A stretch of DNA of 64,000 bases from Paragordius varius. Lineage: Eukaryota; Nematomorpha. The stretch is taken from NCBI GenBank assembly GCA_964247055.1, contig OZ176055.1, positions 558,001-622,000 on the forward strand, written 5' to 3'. The translations under genes and the position numbers were made by a program. Shown here piece after piece: positions 1-10,878 of the stretch (the stretch's first letter is position 1; each line of letters starts with the position of its first letter). The notes beneath the pieces were generated by a model, which had not been told where the DNA came from, did no database searches, and saw only the letters and a list, made by a program, of their open reading frames with translations.

Positions 1-820
1 TTTTATTTGGAAAACTATATTTTATCTTAACATATTTTATTTGGATGAGTGTTATTCGTTTAATATAGATTAAATACTTAATAAAACTCAAGGACTAACA
101 TAGATCAATAAATAGTATACCAGGAAAATAAAAAAACATGGCAATTATTATAGTGTAACATTAAATTTTAGTTTAGAAAGTTAATACTTTTAAACCTAAA
201 AATTTTTATTTTAACCTCTAACCACTATATACCGACACCTGCAATAATTTTTAACAGATAACCGGATTCTTGTGATATCGAAACACGATTCTTTAGATTT
301 TTGGAGAAACGGGTGTGCCATATGTATTTATTTTTTTAGTTTAAATTGCTCGTCAAAATAAAATGACCATCATGATTTTATAATTTAAATATTTTTAAAA
401 AAAATTGATCGTACTTTTTTTTCGTATTTCATTAAGTCGGATTTGATATGCTAACAATTTTTTCTGGATATTATATTTACACTTAAAGACTGACAAACAA
501 TTTAGGCGTTATATATTAACAACATTTTTACCTCATAAATTTGTATTAACTTCTGGGTAAAAAACCATAAATTATATTAGAGTCTCAAAGCTTAGGAACA
601 GGGAAATATAGTAAAAGTAGAGCCGGTTCCGGAACTGTTTACAATTTTAATTTTAAAAAATTACCCTGGCTACGCTTACAAAATATTAGGAACCACCTCA
701 ATTCATTAAACTCGATACTAGGACGATTTTTTTTGAACCTGTTCGAAGACCTGATTTTACATATTTAAAAATATGGGTCACATAAACGTTTTTTTCACAT
801 ACAAAATTTATAATATAATT
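1..820. other. AT-rich sequence without recognised gene
   Basis: I see no coding frame, RNA gene or clear repeat boundary here. Composition is strongly AT-rich with many short A and T runs. It ends where the left arm of a long inverted repeat begins. Confidence 0.5.
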
Positions 821-1856
821 TACAGTCATGTAGACCTTATTTTATCAAAAATTTACTTTTTTTGTTAAATGTGTATAAATATTTGGTAAAGAATAGAAAA
901 ACAAGAGCTCTATGGTATTAACCATATCATATTTATTAAAAGAGTAAAAGGAGTGAGGGGGAAGGGCGTCGGAAATTTTTAAAAAATGAAAATCTTTAAA
1001 TGTTGTTAAATAGGAATGGTAATATTTTTGTTAATTTTTTGACAAAATTTTATATATTAATTTTTTTGATAAAATATTTAACACCTAGCAATCCCAGACT
1101 AAATTTGGATTAGAATTTTTAAAAAACTAGTGAAAAAAGCGGTCCCATTTTAAATTTATGCTTTTTATCTAATAAAAATTATATAAATATGCCAAAATAT
1201 CAAAATAAAATTTTGTTATAAAAAAATCCATGTCAAACTACTTCGACGCCATTTCGCTACAAAATTTTTGTATCGTGTTAATTTAATTTTAAGGGTAAAA
1301 TTGAAACTAATTTTTTTAAATCACATCCAACATTGCTAGAAATAGAAAAGCGATTATTTTGTATTATTTTTCTATTTTATCTTTCGGTTTTAGCTTAAAA
1401 ATGAATGTGTTGTATTCATGTGTTAAACAAAACAAATTATCCACTTAAATATAAATTTTATGTATAGGTAAAAAATATATATTATAATTTATTTAATAGG
1501 ATATCACATCCTAACGAAATTGGATCAAATTGATTATTTAATGTAGCATCTATCGTGAATATCCCTTTTAAAATCGTTTCCATATCAAAACAAAAAAATT
1601 ATAATTGAGATAAAAATTACGATTTTCCTAATCTTTTTATACAATAATTTTAAGTGAACGGTTAGTAGTTAGTGTATTTTCATTTTTTACCAAAGATTTC
1701 CGATTCCCTTCCCCCACACTTCTTTTACGCTTTTAAAGAATATGATATGGTTAATACCATAGAGCTCTTGTGTTTCTATTCTTTTCCATAAATTTATACC
1801 CATTAAACGAAAAAAAGTAAATTTATGATAAAATGAAGTCTACATGACTGTATTAC
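821..1856. repeat. Long inverted (foldback) repeat, ~1 kb
   Basis: The left arm (about 821-995) and right arm (about 1672-1856) are imperfect reverse complements. Both contain AGAGCTCTATGGTATTAACC-type sequence next to a shared stretch centred on CAGTCATGTAGAC. The ~680 bp between the arms includes a separate TTAA-flanked element (1078-1426). No coding frame is seen. A foldback or MITE-type element is the simplest reading; I could not define a target-site duplication. Confidence 0.65.
1078..1426. mobile_element. TTAA-flanked non-autonomous element in the foldback loop
   Basis: The segment begins TTAACACC and ends GTGTTAA, so each side carries TTAA. Its interior (from about 1100, with the AAATTATATAAATATGCC and CAAACTACTTCGACGCCATT blocks) matches the interiors of the elements at 34305-35099 and 24136-25242. 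TTAA flanks are the target preference of piggyBac-type transposons, but no transposase is present, so the family assignment rests on the flanks only. Confidence 0.6.
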
Positions 1857-2680
1857 CATGTTTATTGAATTTGCTCAACAAGCCTTATCATCATAAATAT
1901 TCATATTTCCATGCATTTTTCTTGTTTAAATGATTATTCTGTGTGCTTTGCATTGCTTTCCTTATTATTATCTTATCCGCTTTTTTATAAGATAGTGCAT
2001 TTAATATAGCTTATTACAAATATGTTACACTTTTGTTAATTAACTTGAGGGGATAGTTAATAAAAAATACTTTTTAATTATGATTTTGCTGTTTTTAAAT
2101 TATTCTAATATTTGACTAAAGTTTTAAGAGGTATAGATTTGGCGTGATTTAAAATTTATTTCCGCATATCCAGTTTGGATTAAAAACACTTAGTCTCGCA
2201 AATTTTAAAATGGATCCTACAATTTTGTATGCTAAAATATTATTGTATAAACTTAAGAATTCCTAATATAATTTTATTCAATCCTATAATATCAAAATGC
2301 TATATTCCAAATACATCATTGTATCATAATCAACATTTAAAAGCAAAACATTTGTATTTTTCCGAAACAACATTTTGAATTCAAAATAGTGGGAAGAGTC
2401 AGGGTGATATAATAATTTTGAATATGTCAAACTTTTTTCAAGAAACAAATTTTTATGTTGAAAGAGATTTGATACAAATTAAAAAATACAATTATAAAAA
2501 TGTAGAAATGATACATATTTATTAAAAAGCACCATATTATTTACAAAAATTTATATTTTTTATAATTTTAATAATTGGATATGTAGAAAAAATCAAAGTT
2601 TAAAATAGATGGCTTTTATGTATTAACTGATATACCAATTTTAATTATTTTGATTTTTACTGTATTTTTTCAATTTTATA
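1857..2680. other. AT-rich sequence without recognised gene
   Basis: No supported gene or RNA. Short frames here and at 2703-2909 are low-complexity and have no family features. Confidence 0.45.
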
Positions 2681-3084
2681 ATTTAATTTGATGTATTTTA
2701 AATTATTCATATTTTACATCATTAAAGCTAACGGTTTTGATGAAGCATTTCTGAAAACGATTCATATTTATAGAAACCCAGACTGTGATTCCAATTTCTA
2801 AATTTTTTACATTGACTGGATATAGCTTGAATGTACAATATATTAATAATCCTTCGTTAAGGGTATATTTAAAAAGTTTGTAAAACCTCATGACGTTAGT
2901 CAAAATCAATCGCCACCAATTAAATAATCTCTATCATATTTATCACCATATAATGTATCTAACTTAACTAATTATTTATTAAAACAATTTAAATTATAAA
3001 TTTTTCACAATATTGGTGTTTAATAGTTAAAATTATAGACTAGGCCTTAAACAGTAAAAAAATTTTCATAAACACTAATGTGGT

Positions 3085-3355
3085 TCATTTGTGTCTGGGG
3101 ATATCACGGTAACCAGTTCCTGGGTAATGTTTTCGAACTGCGATAGGCTCTTCAACCGGAATTCTATCTTCCGCGCTCGCAGACATGTAGCCTGAAATTA
3201 AACAATTATTTTAAAATATGAAAAAAATAGACAACTGATAAAATCAACAAAAATATTTTTAAGTAATATCAGTGTGTTTTTTTTGTTTAAAACTAAAAAT
3301 AAAATATACCCAAAATTAGGACCGAAATCACTGATATAACATGTAATAGTTTCAT
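3085..3355 (-). CDS. Small secreted peptide gene, copy 1 (two exons, 50 aa)
   Basis: Exon 1 is 3355-3310 and exon 2 is 3191-3085 on the minus strand. The intron has a GT donor at 3309-3308 and a pyrimidine-rich TTTCAG acceptor ending at 3192, phase 1. The 50-residue product starts MKLLHVISVISVLILGYMSA, a typical signal peptide, with likely cleavage after an S-A-S-A motif at residues 19-22. The mature ~28-residue peptide is cationic at its end (…GYRDIPRHK), contains four prolines and no cysteines. The start is the first ATG after the TATA-like box. The second copy at 59937-60201 has the same exon lengths. A secreted effector or antimicrobial-type peptide is plausible, but I do not recognise a named family, so the function is unassigned. 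Confidence 0.8.
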
Positions 3356-3474
3356 GATGTTGCAGTTCTTTCTAAAAATCATAAAATAAAATTGGATTAA
3401 TTTTTGAAATTTACCTGGTATTCGTCAATAATTAAGGATGAGCAAAAAAACGATGAGGAAAAAAAATTATATTG

Positions 3475-3482
3475 GTTATATA
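3475..3482 (-). promoter_or_regulatory. TATA-like box of peptide gene copy 1
   Basis: TATATAAC lies about 120 bp upstream of the start codon. It is retained at the same distance in copy 2 (59811-59818). Confidence 0.45.
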
Positions 3483-3619
3483 AAAAAATTATTGATTTAT
3501 ACAATTGTCGACATACTATTTTAAATGGCAACTTAAAATATTGATCGAAAATACAATATATGATTAAGCTTTTTTTAAATGGATTTAAAAAATCAAACAC
3601 TTGTATTAAATTATTAATG

Positions 3620-3629
3620 AAAAAGTCCC
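3620..3629 (-). promoter_or_regulatory. kappaB-like motif upstream of peptide gene copy 1
   Basis: GGGACTTTTT fits the loose insect Rel-site pattern GGGRNYYYYY and is kept about 270 bp upstream here and about 285 bp upstream in copy 2 (59648-59657). A ten-base AT-rich match can arise by chance, so this is only suggestive of immune control. Confidence 0.2.
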
Positions 3630-3947
3630 TTTTCCTCTATACTGAACACCACCTGCCTTACATAATTAGCTAAACAAAAATTAAAGTTTATTTTAAGACA
3701 AAGATTAAGAGGCAGAAACAGCTATTTAAACATAATAATTGGTAAAATTTTATAGATTATATAAAATTAAAGGCGTAAAAATAATGGCTTGATTAATAAA
3801 CTATATTAATAGGGCGCTTTTAATTAACAAGTGTCATTGTATGTTTTCTAACGTAAAGATCTTTTTAAATTAAAATAAATTTTACTTTAGACTCAAAGTG
3901 GGGAGTTACAACATTGGCCCAACAAATATTTTATGAAATATATAAGG

Positions 3948-4390
3948 CAGGGGTGGCCAACACGCAGCTCGCGTGCCGCATGGGCCCGTCCATAAAATTG
4001 TTGTAGCCAGCAAAAATTTCAAATGCAAAATTTTACGAAATATAAATAAAATTAAAATTATTATACAAATTTTCTAAAAAAATCTTTCCGACGTTTGAAA
4101 ATGTAGCAAAAATTGTTAAAATAATGAGTAGTTTTTAAAGTCATATGTTTAAAAGCTAATAAAATTTTGTTAATGCCCAGATATTTTGCAGTAAAATGTA
4201 AAAAGCAATTCATCCAAATTTAGATATAATATTTAAATTTAATCATCTTTTTCCGTCGATCTTAATAAGAGTGTTCAAGTATTACAATTGACATTTTTTT
4301 CTCCAAATTATTTTTATTTTATAATTTAACTTATTTAAATATATTTATTAACATAATGCATAAATTAAATTAGGGCCGCCCTTTTTCGTA
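3948..4390. mobile_element. Short hAT-like repeat with CAGGGGTGGCC end (left arm)
   Basis: The block starts CAGGGGTGGCCAAC followed by a GC-rich CGCAGCTCGCGTGCCGC stretch, which resembles many hAT termini. Its mirror copy ends at 59342. The opposite end is uncertain (an AGGGCCGCCC motif near 4376), and I find no 8-bp target duplication. Non-coding. Confidence 0.35.
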
Positions 4391-4979
4391 ATTCAAAAAA
4401 TATCGATTTTCAAGTTAGCGGCGGACTATGGTGCCCATTTTAAAAACGATAGAGTAAATATTTTTTTGTGAAATAAAAATTTTTAACATTTAAGGTGTCA
4501 GTAAATCTATATGAATCATGAGACACTGTTATAATCGGATTAACTATGATCAAAATAATAACCTGAATGAATTATAAGATACTGTTATTATTGGTTTAAC
4601 TATGATCAAAATAATTATAAATTGGATAGTAGTCTTTGATAAAAACTTTTCTTCGTGAAACTCTTCATTAAACGGATCGGATATATATAACCTTACCGAA
4701 TGCAGCATAAAGATATAACATGGAGGAGCGTGGGGGATATCACTTATCAATTATCTGGTTACACAAAAAATATAAATTACTATGTCCCTTTTCAAATCGG
4801 ATTGATAACATGTGAGATCTGTATTAACTAGTTCCTCATTAGCATGCCTTTTGTAAATGGGTCGTTCACATGTAGAAGTTTGAACGTAGCATCTATTTAA
4901 AAAATATTAAAACAGTTTTGAGTTAGAGCCCTCATTTTCTTTGAGGCAATTATGTTAGTTATTATTAGTATCTTTTGGG

Positions 4980-5560
4980 AGGCAAAGCATAAATTTTATG
5001 CCCAGCTGTAGATCGATTACTAGGTTACGAAATTATTTGATTGTGTCATGCTTCAACAGTTAATTTTTTTTTAATCCAACAGTGGATCAGATTAAATTTT
5101 TAAATCAAGGTTGTTCTGATGATCAATATTATTTTAGAAACATATAATGTTATCTGCATATGCATAGACATCTATGCCTATATCTAAGGCATTAAAAATT
5201 TTGACGCATTCACAAATAGAACCCCAGATAGACAGCACTCTTGTTAAATGGTTTGGTTCAGTTTGATAGGTGTGGTGAAATTGGGGCAGGAATAGACGTG
5301 TAAGCGTTTGAAAGAGTATTTGTAACTAGGGAGAGATTAACGGATATAAATAATCTTTTAAGGTTGGTGAGAATTACTGCATAATGTATTTATCGAATAT
5401 TTTAAATATATCGATGCAAGTATTATTAGTTTGTTTCCAATTCTATTTAACATAGTTAAATTTTGGTTTTAAAACTTAAACCATAGGGGACTGTTTTGAA
5501 ATATTAATAGTTTGTGTTTTTGCTAAGGGGAATGCAATTTTATTCACCACTAAATATGTA
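4980..5560 (-). pseudogene. Decayed LINE fragment (RT region), minus strand
   Basis: Around 5150-5200 the minus strand carries a degraded relative of the RT YADD region (the palindromic GCATATGCATA context seen in every copy). The 5225-5560 stretch is the reverse complement of 61760-62100. Many differences from the younger copies make this one of the oldest relics in the window. Confidence 0.55.
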
Positions 5561-7285
5561 AACCGCCTTTATATGCAGCTAGCTTGGCTAATAGGGCGTA
5601 AACAAACAGAAAAGGAAGCAAGCTGATATCAGATGGATTAATCTAACGAGCCTATCTCACTAATCCACAACTCCTTTGGCCCAAACATCCATTCGCTCTG
5701 GCAACGATATGACTTCCTCGATTAAACTAATAAGGCATCAAACAAGAATGCTCTCTTTCAAGGCTTTTATTCATAATTGGATTAAATGGCATCATAAAGC
5801 GAGCCTCCGATAAAGAAATTGATTTATATGCATATGACATCATTTGTATATACTATAATGAAATTGATCACCAAAAAAATATTAACTTTATTGCTAATGA
5901 CTGAATCGGGTTCAGCCTAATGTTAATCCAATGCTTAAAAATCAATGATACTGATTTTCTTGGTAAACGAAATAAAAATAATTGAGAACACCAAAAATTA
6001 AATAGGGTAATGCAATGTGTTATTCATTACCATTTTCCCCGCAGTAATTAAATTAGCCGAGAAAATTCCGATATCTAACCTTGCCATTAAGCAAAAGTTA
6101 GATGCAAAAAACTTTTATTAAACTCTAACATATTACCTTTGTTTGAATCAATTTAATTACTCAAACTTGATACACATATGTCAAGTATCGTAAAATCAAT
6201 ACTAGGCTTTCCAAAAGATGCTACTAACAATTATATCTTTGCACCGAGGAGTAAGGAAGCCCTCGGTGTTCCTAAAACTGTGACATCTTCAGAATTGATG
6301 CTACCTTTAAACTTCTTTACTCAAATGACCCTATAATCAAAAAATTTGCTCTAGAGAAGCTAAATCTAACAGTTAAAAAAGATTCAAACTCAATTCAACC
6401 CCAACATAAACAAATGTGCCAATCTCTGCAGAGGATCTATATGGCCACATAACTCATGCGAACGTATAGTACCTTGCTTGCGAATTCTTAATTTCACTTG
6501 CTGCGATTTGGGAACCCCTAGGATACTTTTTCGCTATTCAATTACGCAAAAGATTTATTTTTCCGGCATGAAAACCTAATTCACCTGTTCTAGAATGCAA
6601 TAAGAGGTGGGAAAGATGAGAATTTCCATCAACTCGCGAACCAAGGGAAAATATTAAAATGCGTTGCCTTGAATCATCCCATTCCTTTATATTCTCTGGC
6701 AAAAAAGCTGTTTAAAGACTGGAGATTCATTCATAGGGCCAGAGTCAACCTCTCCATTAACTGCAAACCGGGAGGTTTGATGATAACTCTTGCAGAAGGT
6801 GGCAGGACAGAATCGAATTAGGAATAACCACAGCCTTATAGACACAGGTATGTCACCGAGCGATACAACAGGGTGGTCGATTATATCAAAGTCATTATGT
6901 CAGAAAGGTTCTCGATAAAAGAATTAAAAGATTGATGACTCAAACTTAAGATAAACTTAATAATTACTGATAATCTTAAAAAAACAAAATTTCATCCGTA
7001 GATGATGCCATTACGAAACTTACAAAGTATAACCACCGAATCTGCTCCCTTTCAGGTGAATACTCTAACGTTGAAATTCTGTAGTGATAGAAGCTCTAGG
7101 CTCATGGTACCCCCGAAACGACAAACTTTTCGATGCACTTGGAATAAAATACCCCAACCGTATCAAACAAGAAGTCATAGCGCGGAAGTGCTCAAATCTT
7201 CTTGTGACATCTACCACCTATACGTTCAACCTCTATCTTAAACTCCAGTAATTGACTTCCTCGACCAACATCCGTGCTCAAGATA
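5561..7285 (+). pseudogene. R2-like LINE relic, plus strand, antisense to the adjoining U1
   Basis: Broken frames read in order through the RT C-terminal region, the conserved K-x-LGxPKDATNNYIFA-like block (about 6200-6250), the CCHC region (about 6790-6850) and the C-terminal HLF-I-like end (about 7180-7260). The frame is interrupted many times. The 3' end runs into the U1 3' flank (about 7290-7327), pointing toward the U1 fragment from its 3' side; six other variant-U1 copies show the same arrangement. Confidence 0.7.
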
Positions 7286-7327
7286 AAATTGGCTGTAAAA
7301 AAAGTAAATTTAACTTAGTAGATATAA

Positions 7328-7460
7328 GGCGGTAAGCGCGAACGCAAATCGTTAACACCCATACATTATGCGCTTAACGTGGCCCAATTTGGAGTAGTTT
7401 TAGCTATTAAAATCGAAGTGCAATGGTTAGCCTTTAACTAGGATATCTTCCCGATCAGAG
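7328..7460 (-). ncRNA. Variant U1 snRNA, 3' portion only
   Basis: Contains stem-loop IV, the Sm-site region and the U1A loop (GTGCAATGG on plus), but stops in stem-loop I, where the LINE 3' UTR begins at 7461. Stem-loop I is damaged (the GATCAAGAAG loop is shortened). A dead remnant of a target gene. Confidence 0.8.
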
Positions 7461-10400
7461 AAAATTAAAATTTATTAAGGATATGATATAAACATATCAA
7501 TAAAAATTGTAAAAGAAAAAGAGTAAAGGGATTGAAATATGGATAAATGGAAATATAATACACATCTCATTTGTATGATATTATAAGGAAAGGCTATAAA
7601 GGTGTAAATTTATAATATTTGTAAGAATAAAAATATATATAAGATAGAAAAAACGAACCTTCCTGGTTTCCAGTTAAGAGGGAGAAGGTTGGGTCTCCTA
7701 TAACACTAGTCGACATGGACATTATTAAGCACCACCACTCAAACTTTTTAAATTATGACTAATTTCAGTGTTTTAAAACCGAATTTAAAAAAATTTTGAA
7801 ATTTTATAGGTTTTTCAATTTTTCAAAAACAAGAGAAAATTGAGAGAAAATCAAATATAACTCTATAATAAAATGTTATTATATTATAAACTTAATATCA
7901 TTTAATAAATTAAACTCTATCTTATATATAAATATGTCATTTAAATATCAGAGAGAAAAAAATAGTACGGACTTAAACGTCAAAATTTAGTCTTTTTTTT
8001 AAGTGAATTTTTAACACATATAAATTTTTTTTAAAAAAATACTAAAATAGGCATTCTATGGTTTAAACCTTCGGCTTTCAGATAGGCTATATTTTTTTTG
8101 TTAGTTTTCGTTGAGTACTTATTAGACTTTTTCTCTTGAGTTGGTTCTTATAAAAAATCCTTTATTTATACCTAGTGGATATACCTTATTTTTTTAAAAA
8201 TTATTGGTTGTTTTGTATTTTGAATTTCAGATGGATGTTGTGTAGCCACTTTTAGTAGAATTTACTGTTATGGGATTGGACCATTTGTATTTACCTAATT
8301 TATATTCAATTTAATTGTAGAATTTATCTAACTTTATTCTGCAAATTGGTTAATTTGACATGTCAATTTGCCTGGATTTTGCTTGCAAGTCTCTCTTATC
8401 GGACTTTACGATTACTTATTGTTATCTTTGCCACATCTGGCATAATTATAGGATCGCTTGGGGGATATGCAGAGCTTGTGCTGCCGCCCGGATCTATCAC
8501 ACTATACATAAGTCCCTTTTAGATTTTTAATACTTTGGCTCTTAGCTTGTTTAGTACTTATTTAATGCCTAGAATTTGTTATCCATGCATGGAATATTAC
8601 TTGTATCGACTTGCTCGTTTGAATATTTAAAATATGTGCACGAGGAATGATTGTTATTTTTGAATTAAATACAAAATTAAAAATTAAATTTTGGAAAAAT
8701 CCTATTGGTGGCCTCAATTTTCTTTTTTGTTTTGGCCTTTCCATGCCATTAGGTATTAGAAAATGCAAAAATAATGGGATCTCCAATTCTTAACCCACTG
8801 GTTTTTGCCCGAGAATAAGAAGGATTGGGAAGATTTATCGAAGGCGACACATTCCATTATCCTCTCTTGGTTTGAAAGGTGGTGAAAATTCAAGTCCTTC
8901 TCACCTCTTTATTGCATTCCGGAACAGGTGAACAAGGGAATTTAAATCTAGAACTATTGTACTTTGACGAAAATAAATGGCGTAAAGATTCATCAAGGGG
9001 GGCCCATGTCACGGCAAGCGAGAATGAAGATTTGCGAGCCAGTGACCATAGGTTCGCGTAAATAATATGGCTAATCATCTTCCTTGGCGGAAAGGTAGTT
9101 GCATATGATTCTGAGATGGGGTAGAGGTAAGTCTATACCTTTCTTTGACTGAGTTCTTCCTGAGCTTTATTTTTTGACCATTGGGTCTTTTGAATGCAGC
9201 AATTTAAAGGCTGCATCAATTCATGTTATAATCGCTTTTTAGCTGCTGGATGCCCAGGGCTCCGTTATTCCTTGATGCAATGTAGTTGTTAGTAGCATCT
9301 TTTAGGAGCCCTAGTATTGGTTTTAGGATACTCAGCAACTGTATATCAAGTTTGTCTCTGGTGGCGAAGTTAAATTGATTTAATCGTAGGTATTATGTTA
9401 GTTGGGTAAGAGAAGCTTTTGATTGCGTCTAATTTTTGCCAAGGGGCAAGGTTAAATTTAGCAATTTTGTCAGCTAATTCAACATCGGGGGGAGGGCCTA
9501 TTATATCCCAGATAATTTATGGTTTAGTGGGCCTCACATTTAGGAATCTTTATATCATTTATCAAGAATATGTAATTATTGTTGACATGAATATTGGAGT
9601 ATTTTGCAGGATTAACATCGAGGTGAATTTGATTTAGTTCATAACAATAAAATCAATATTGTTTTGGTGATCCATTTTATTATGGAATATGCATATGATG
9701 TCAGCTGCATATGCATTAAATCAATCCCCTTATCAGAATATCACCTGATGATATTTTTTAGACCTTATGAATAGGAGCCCTGAAAGAAGGCATCCTTGTT
9801 TTATTCCCCGGTCCAGTTTTATCGGGGAAGTAATCTCATTTCCGGCGCAAATGAATAAGTTTGCTAGGAAATTTTATTTAGATGTTCTCTGGGACTCCTA
9901 GCCTTTTTAGAATGTTGAGGATGATCGGGTGCGGGATTTTGTCATACGCATTTGAAATGTCAATGCATGTGACATGAGCTTGTTTTTTTTTCTCTTTGAA
10001 GAGATCAAGTTTGGATTTTATGATGTAATTGAGCTCGAAGCACCCGTCATAAGGGAGGAAGCCCTTTTGACGGGAAGCTAGTAGTTGGTTTGTTACGAGA
10101 TGCTGGGTGATTTATTCAAAACTAGGGCCGCGAATAGACTGTACAGGCAAGTGAGGGCAATGGATCGCGTGTTTTTTAAGGTGTTTTTATCACTATGTTT
10201 ATGGATCAAAAGGGTTATGGAGTGGTTCCATGAAGTAATAATCTTCCTGTGTTGGAGACAGAGATTAAATAGGCTAGTTAGAATGATAGCTTTAGAATCC
10301 TTATTTTTTAGGTCTCTGTAGCTTATTCCATCGGGCCCGGGTGACGTGTTTCCATTTTTTTTTTCGGGACTTATGTACAATTGAAAGAATATGACATCAT

Positions 10401-10878
10401 TGGAGAGGGAACAGAATCATTATTAATGAATGGTGCTGGGAGGTTATTATTGTAAAGGGATTGAGAGCGTTGTTTAATCTCAGCAATCGGGGAAGTGCAG
10501 TAGGTGTGGGATCCCTGAGTGATTAACCGGATGGCTCTTCTTCTGTTGAAACGATATATTTTCTGAACGTATTTAGGGGATAAATTAACTTGCTGGGGAG
10601 GATTTGCGTTTTAAAGTTGGGTGTGTGCTTGTTGCAATGAATGAAAAAAGTCATATCTAATAATGCATCAACTTCTTCCCAGCTTTCAGTTGAAATTAAA
10701 GTCAGTTTTTGAAGGAGAAATTTTAAAGTTACCTGCTCAGATGGGGAGTTACTTGGATTAGGTATAGGTGTAATTGGTAATGAGCTGGTGATAATAGGGA
10801 TTAGATTGGACTTTTTGGTGGAATTGATAGTTTGGTTTTCAAGTTTTTTTCTTTTACTCGGGTTTGGAGGTTGACGAG
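7461..10878 (-). pseudogene. R2-like LINE copy inserted in variant U1, minus strand
   Basis: From the U1 junction the minus strand reads 3' UTR (7461-7655) and then directly the CCHC-upstream region (7656-7702), so the endonuclease part is lost. A ~1.07 kb foreign block (7703-8772) interrupts the frame. After it come linker (8773-9400), RT C-terminal and palm (YADD region near 9690-9710; QGxPLS region near 9800) and RT N-terminal (10093-10380, with the AxGPDGISYRDLK motif). At about 10878 it meets another copy head to head. Several stops and frameshifts; not functional. Confidence 0.8.
7703..8772. mobile_element. Unidentified ~1.07 kb insertion within a LINE copy
   Basis: The block splits the LINE sequence between the region encoding the RARLNLLPLN-like segment and the preceding KDWRFIH-like segment, both of which resume cleanly outside it. 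It has no coding frame above background and no recognised ends. It occurs nowhere else in the window, so it arrived after this LINE copy formed. Confidence 0.5.

Larger units (their letters stand above)
2700..4900 (-). repeat. Left arm of window-scale inverted duplication (carries peptide gene)
   Basis: In reverse complement this block matches 58450-60600. The match covers the 3' flank of the peptide gene (2740-2870 against 60420-60540), the gene itself, its promoter, the CAGGGGTGGCC-ended repeat, and a two-unit repeat carrying TTGATCATAGTTAAACC (left about 4525-4630, right about 58660-58750). The two arms point away from each other and bracket about 54 kb of U1/LINE sequence. Confidence 0.8.

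Noticed and set aside
3397-3600. 67-aa frame upstream of peptide gene copy 1
   Set aside because: It overlaps the promoter region, is low-complexity, and is not preserved as a frame in the right-arm copy.
4525-4630. Two-unit repeat as CRISPR-like array
   Set aside because: Only two units of ~57 bp, imperfect, and simply duplicated with the arm in an arthropod-like genome.
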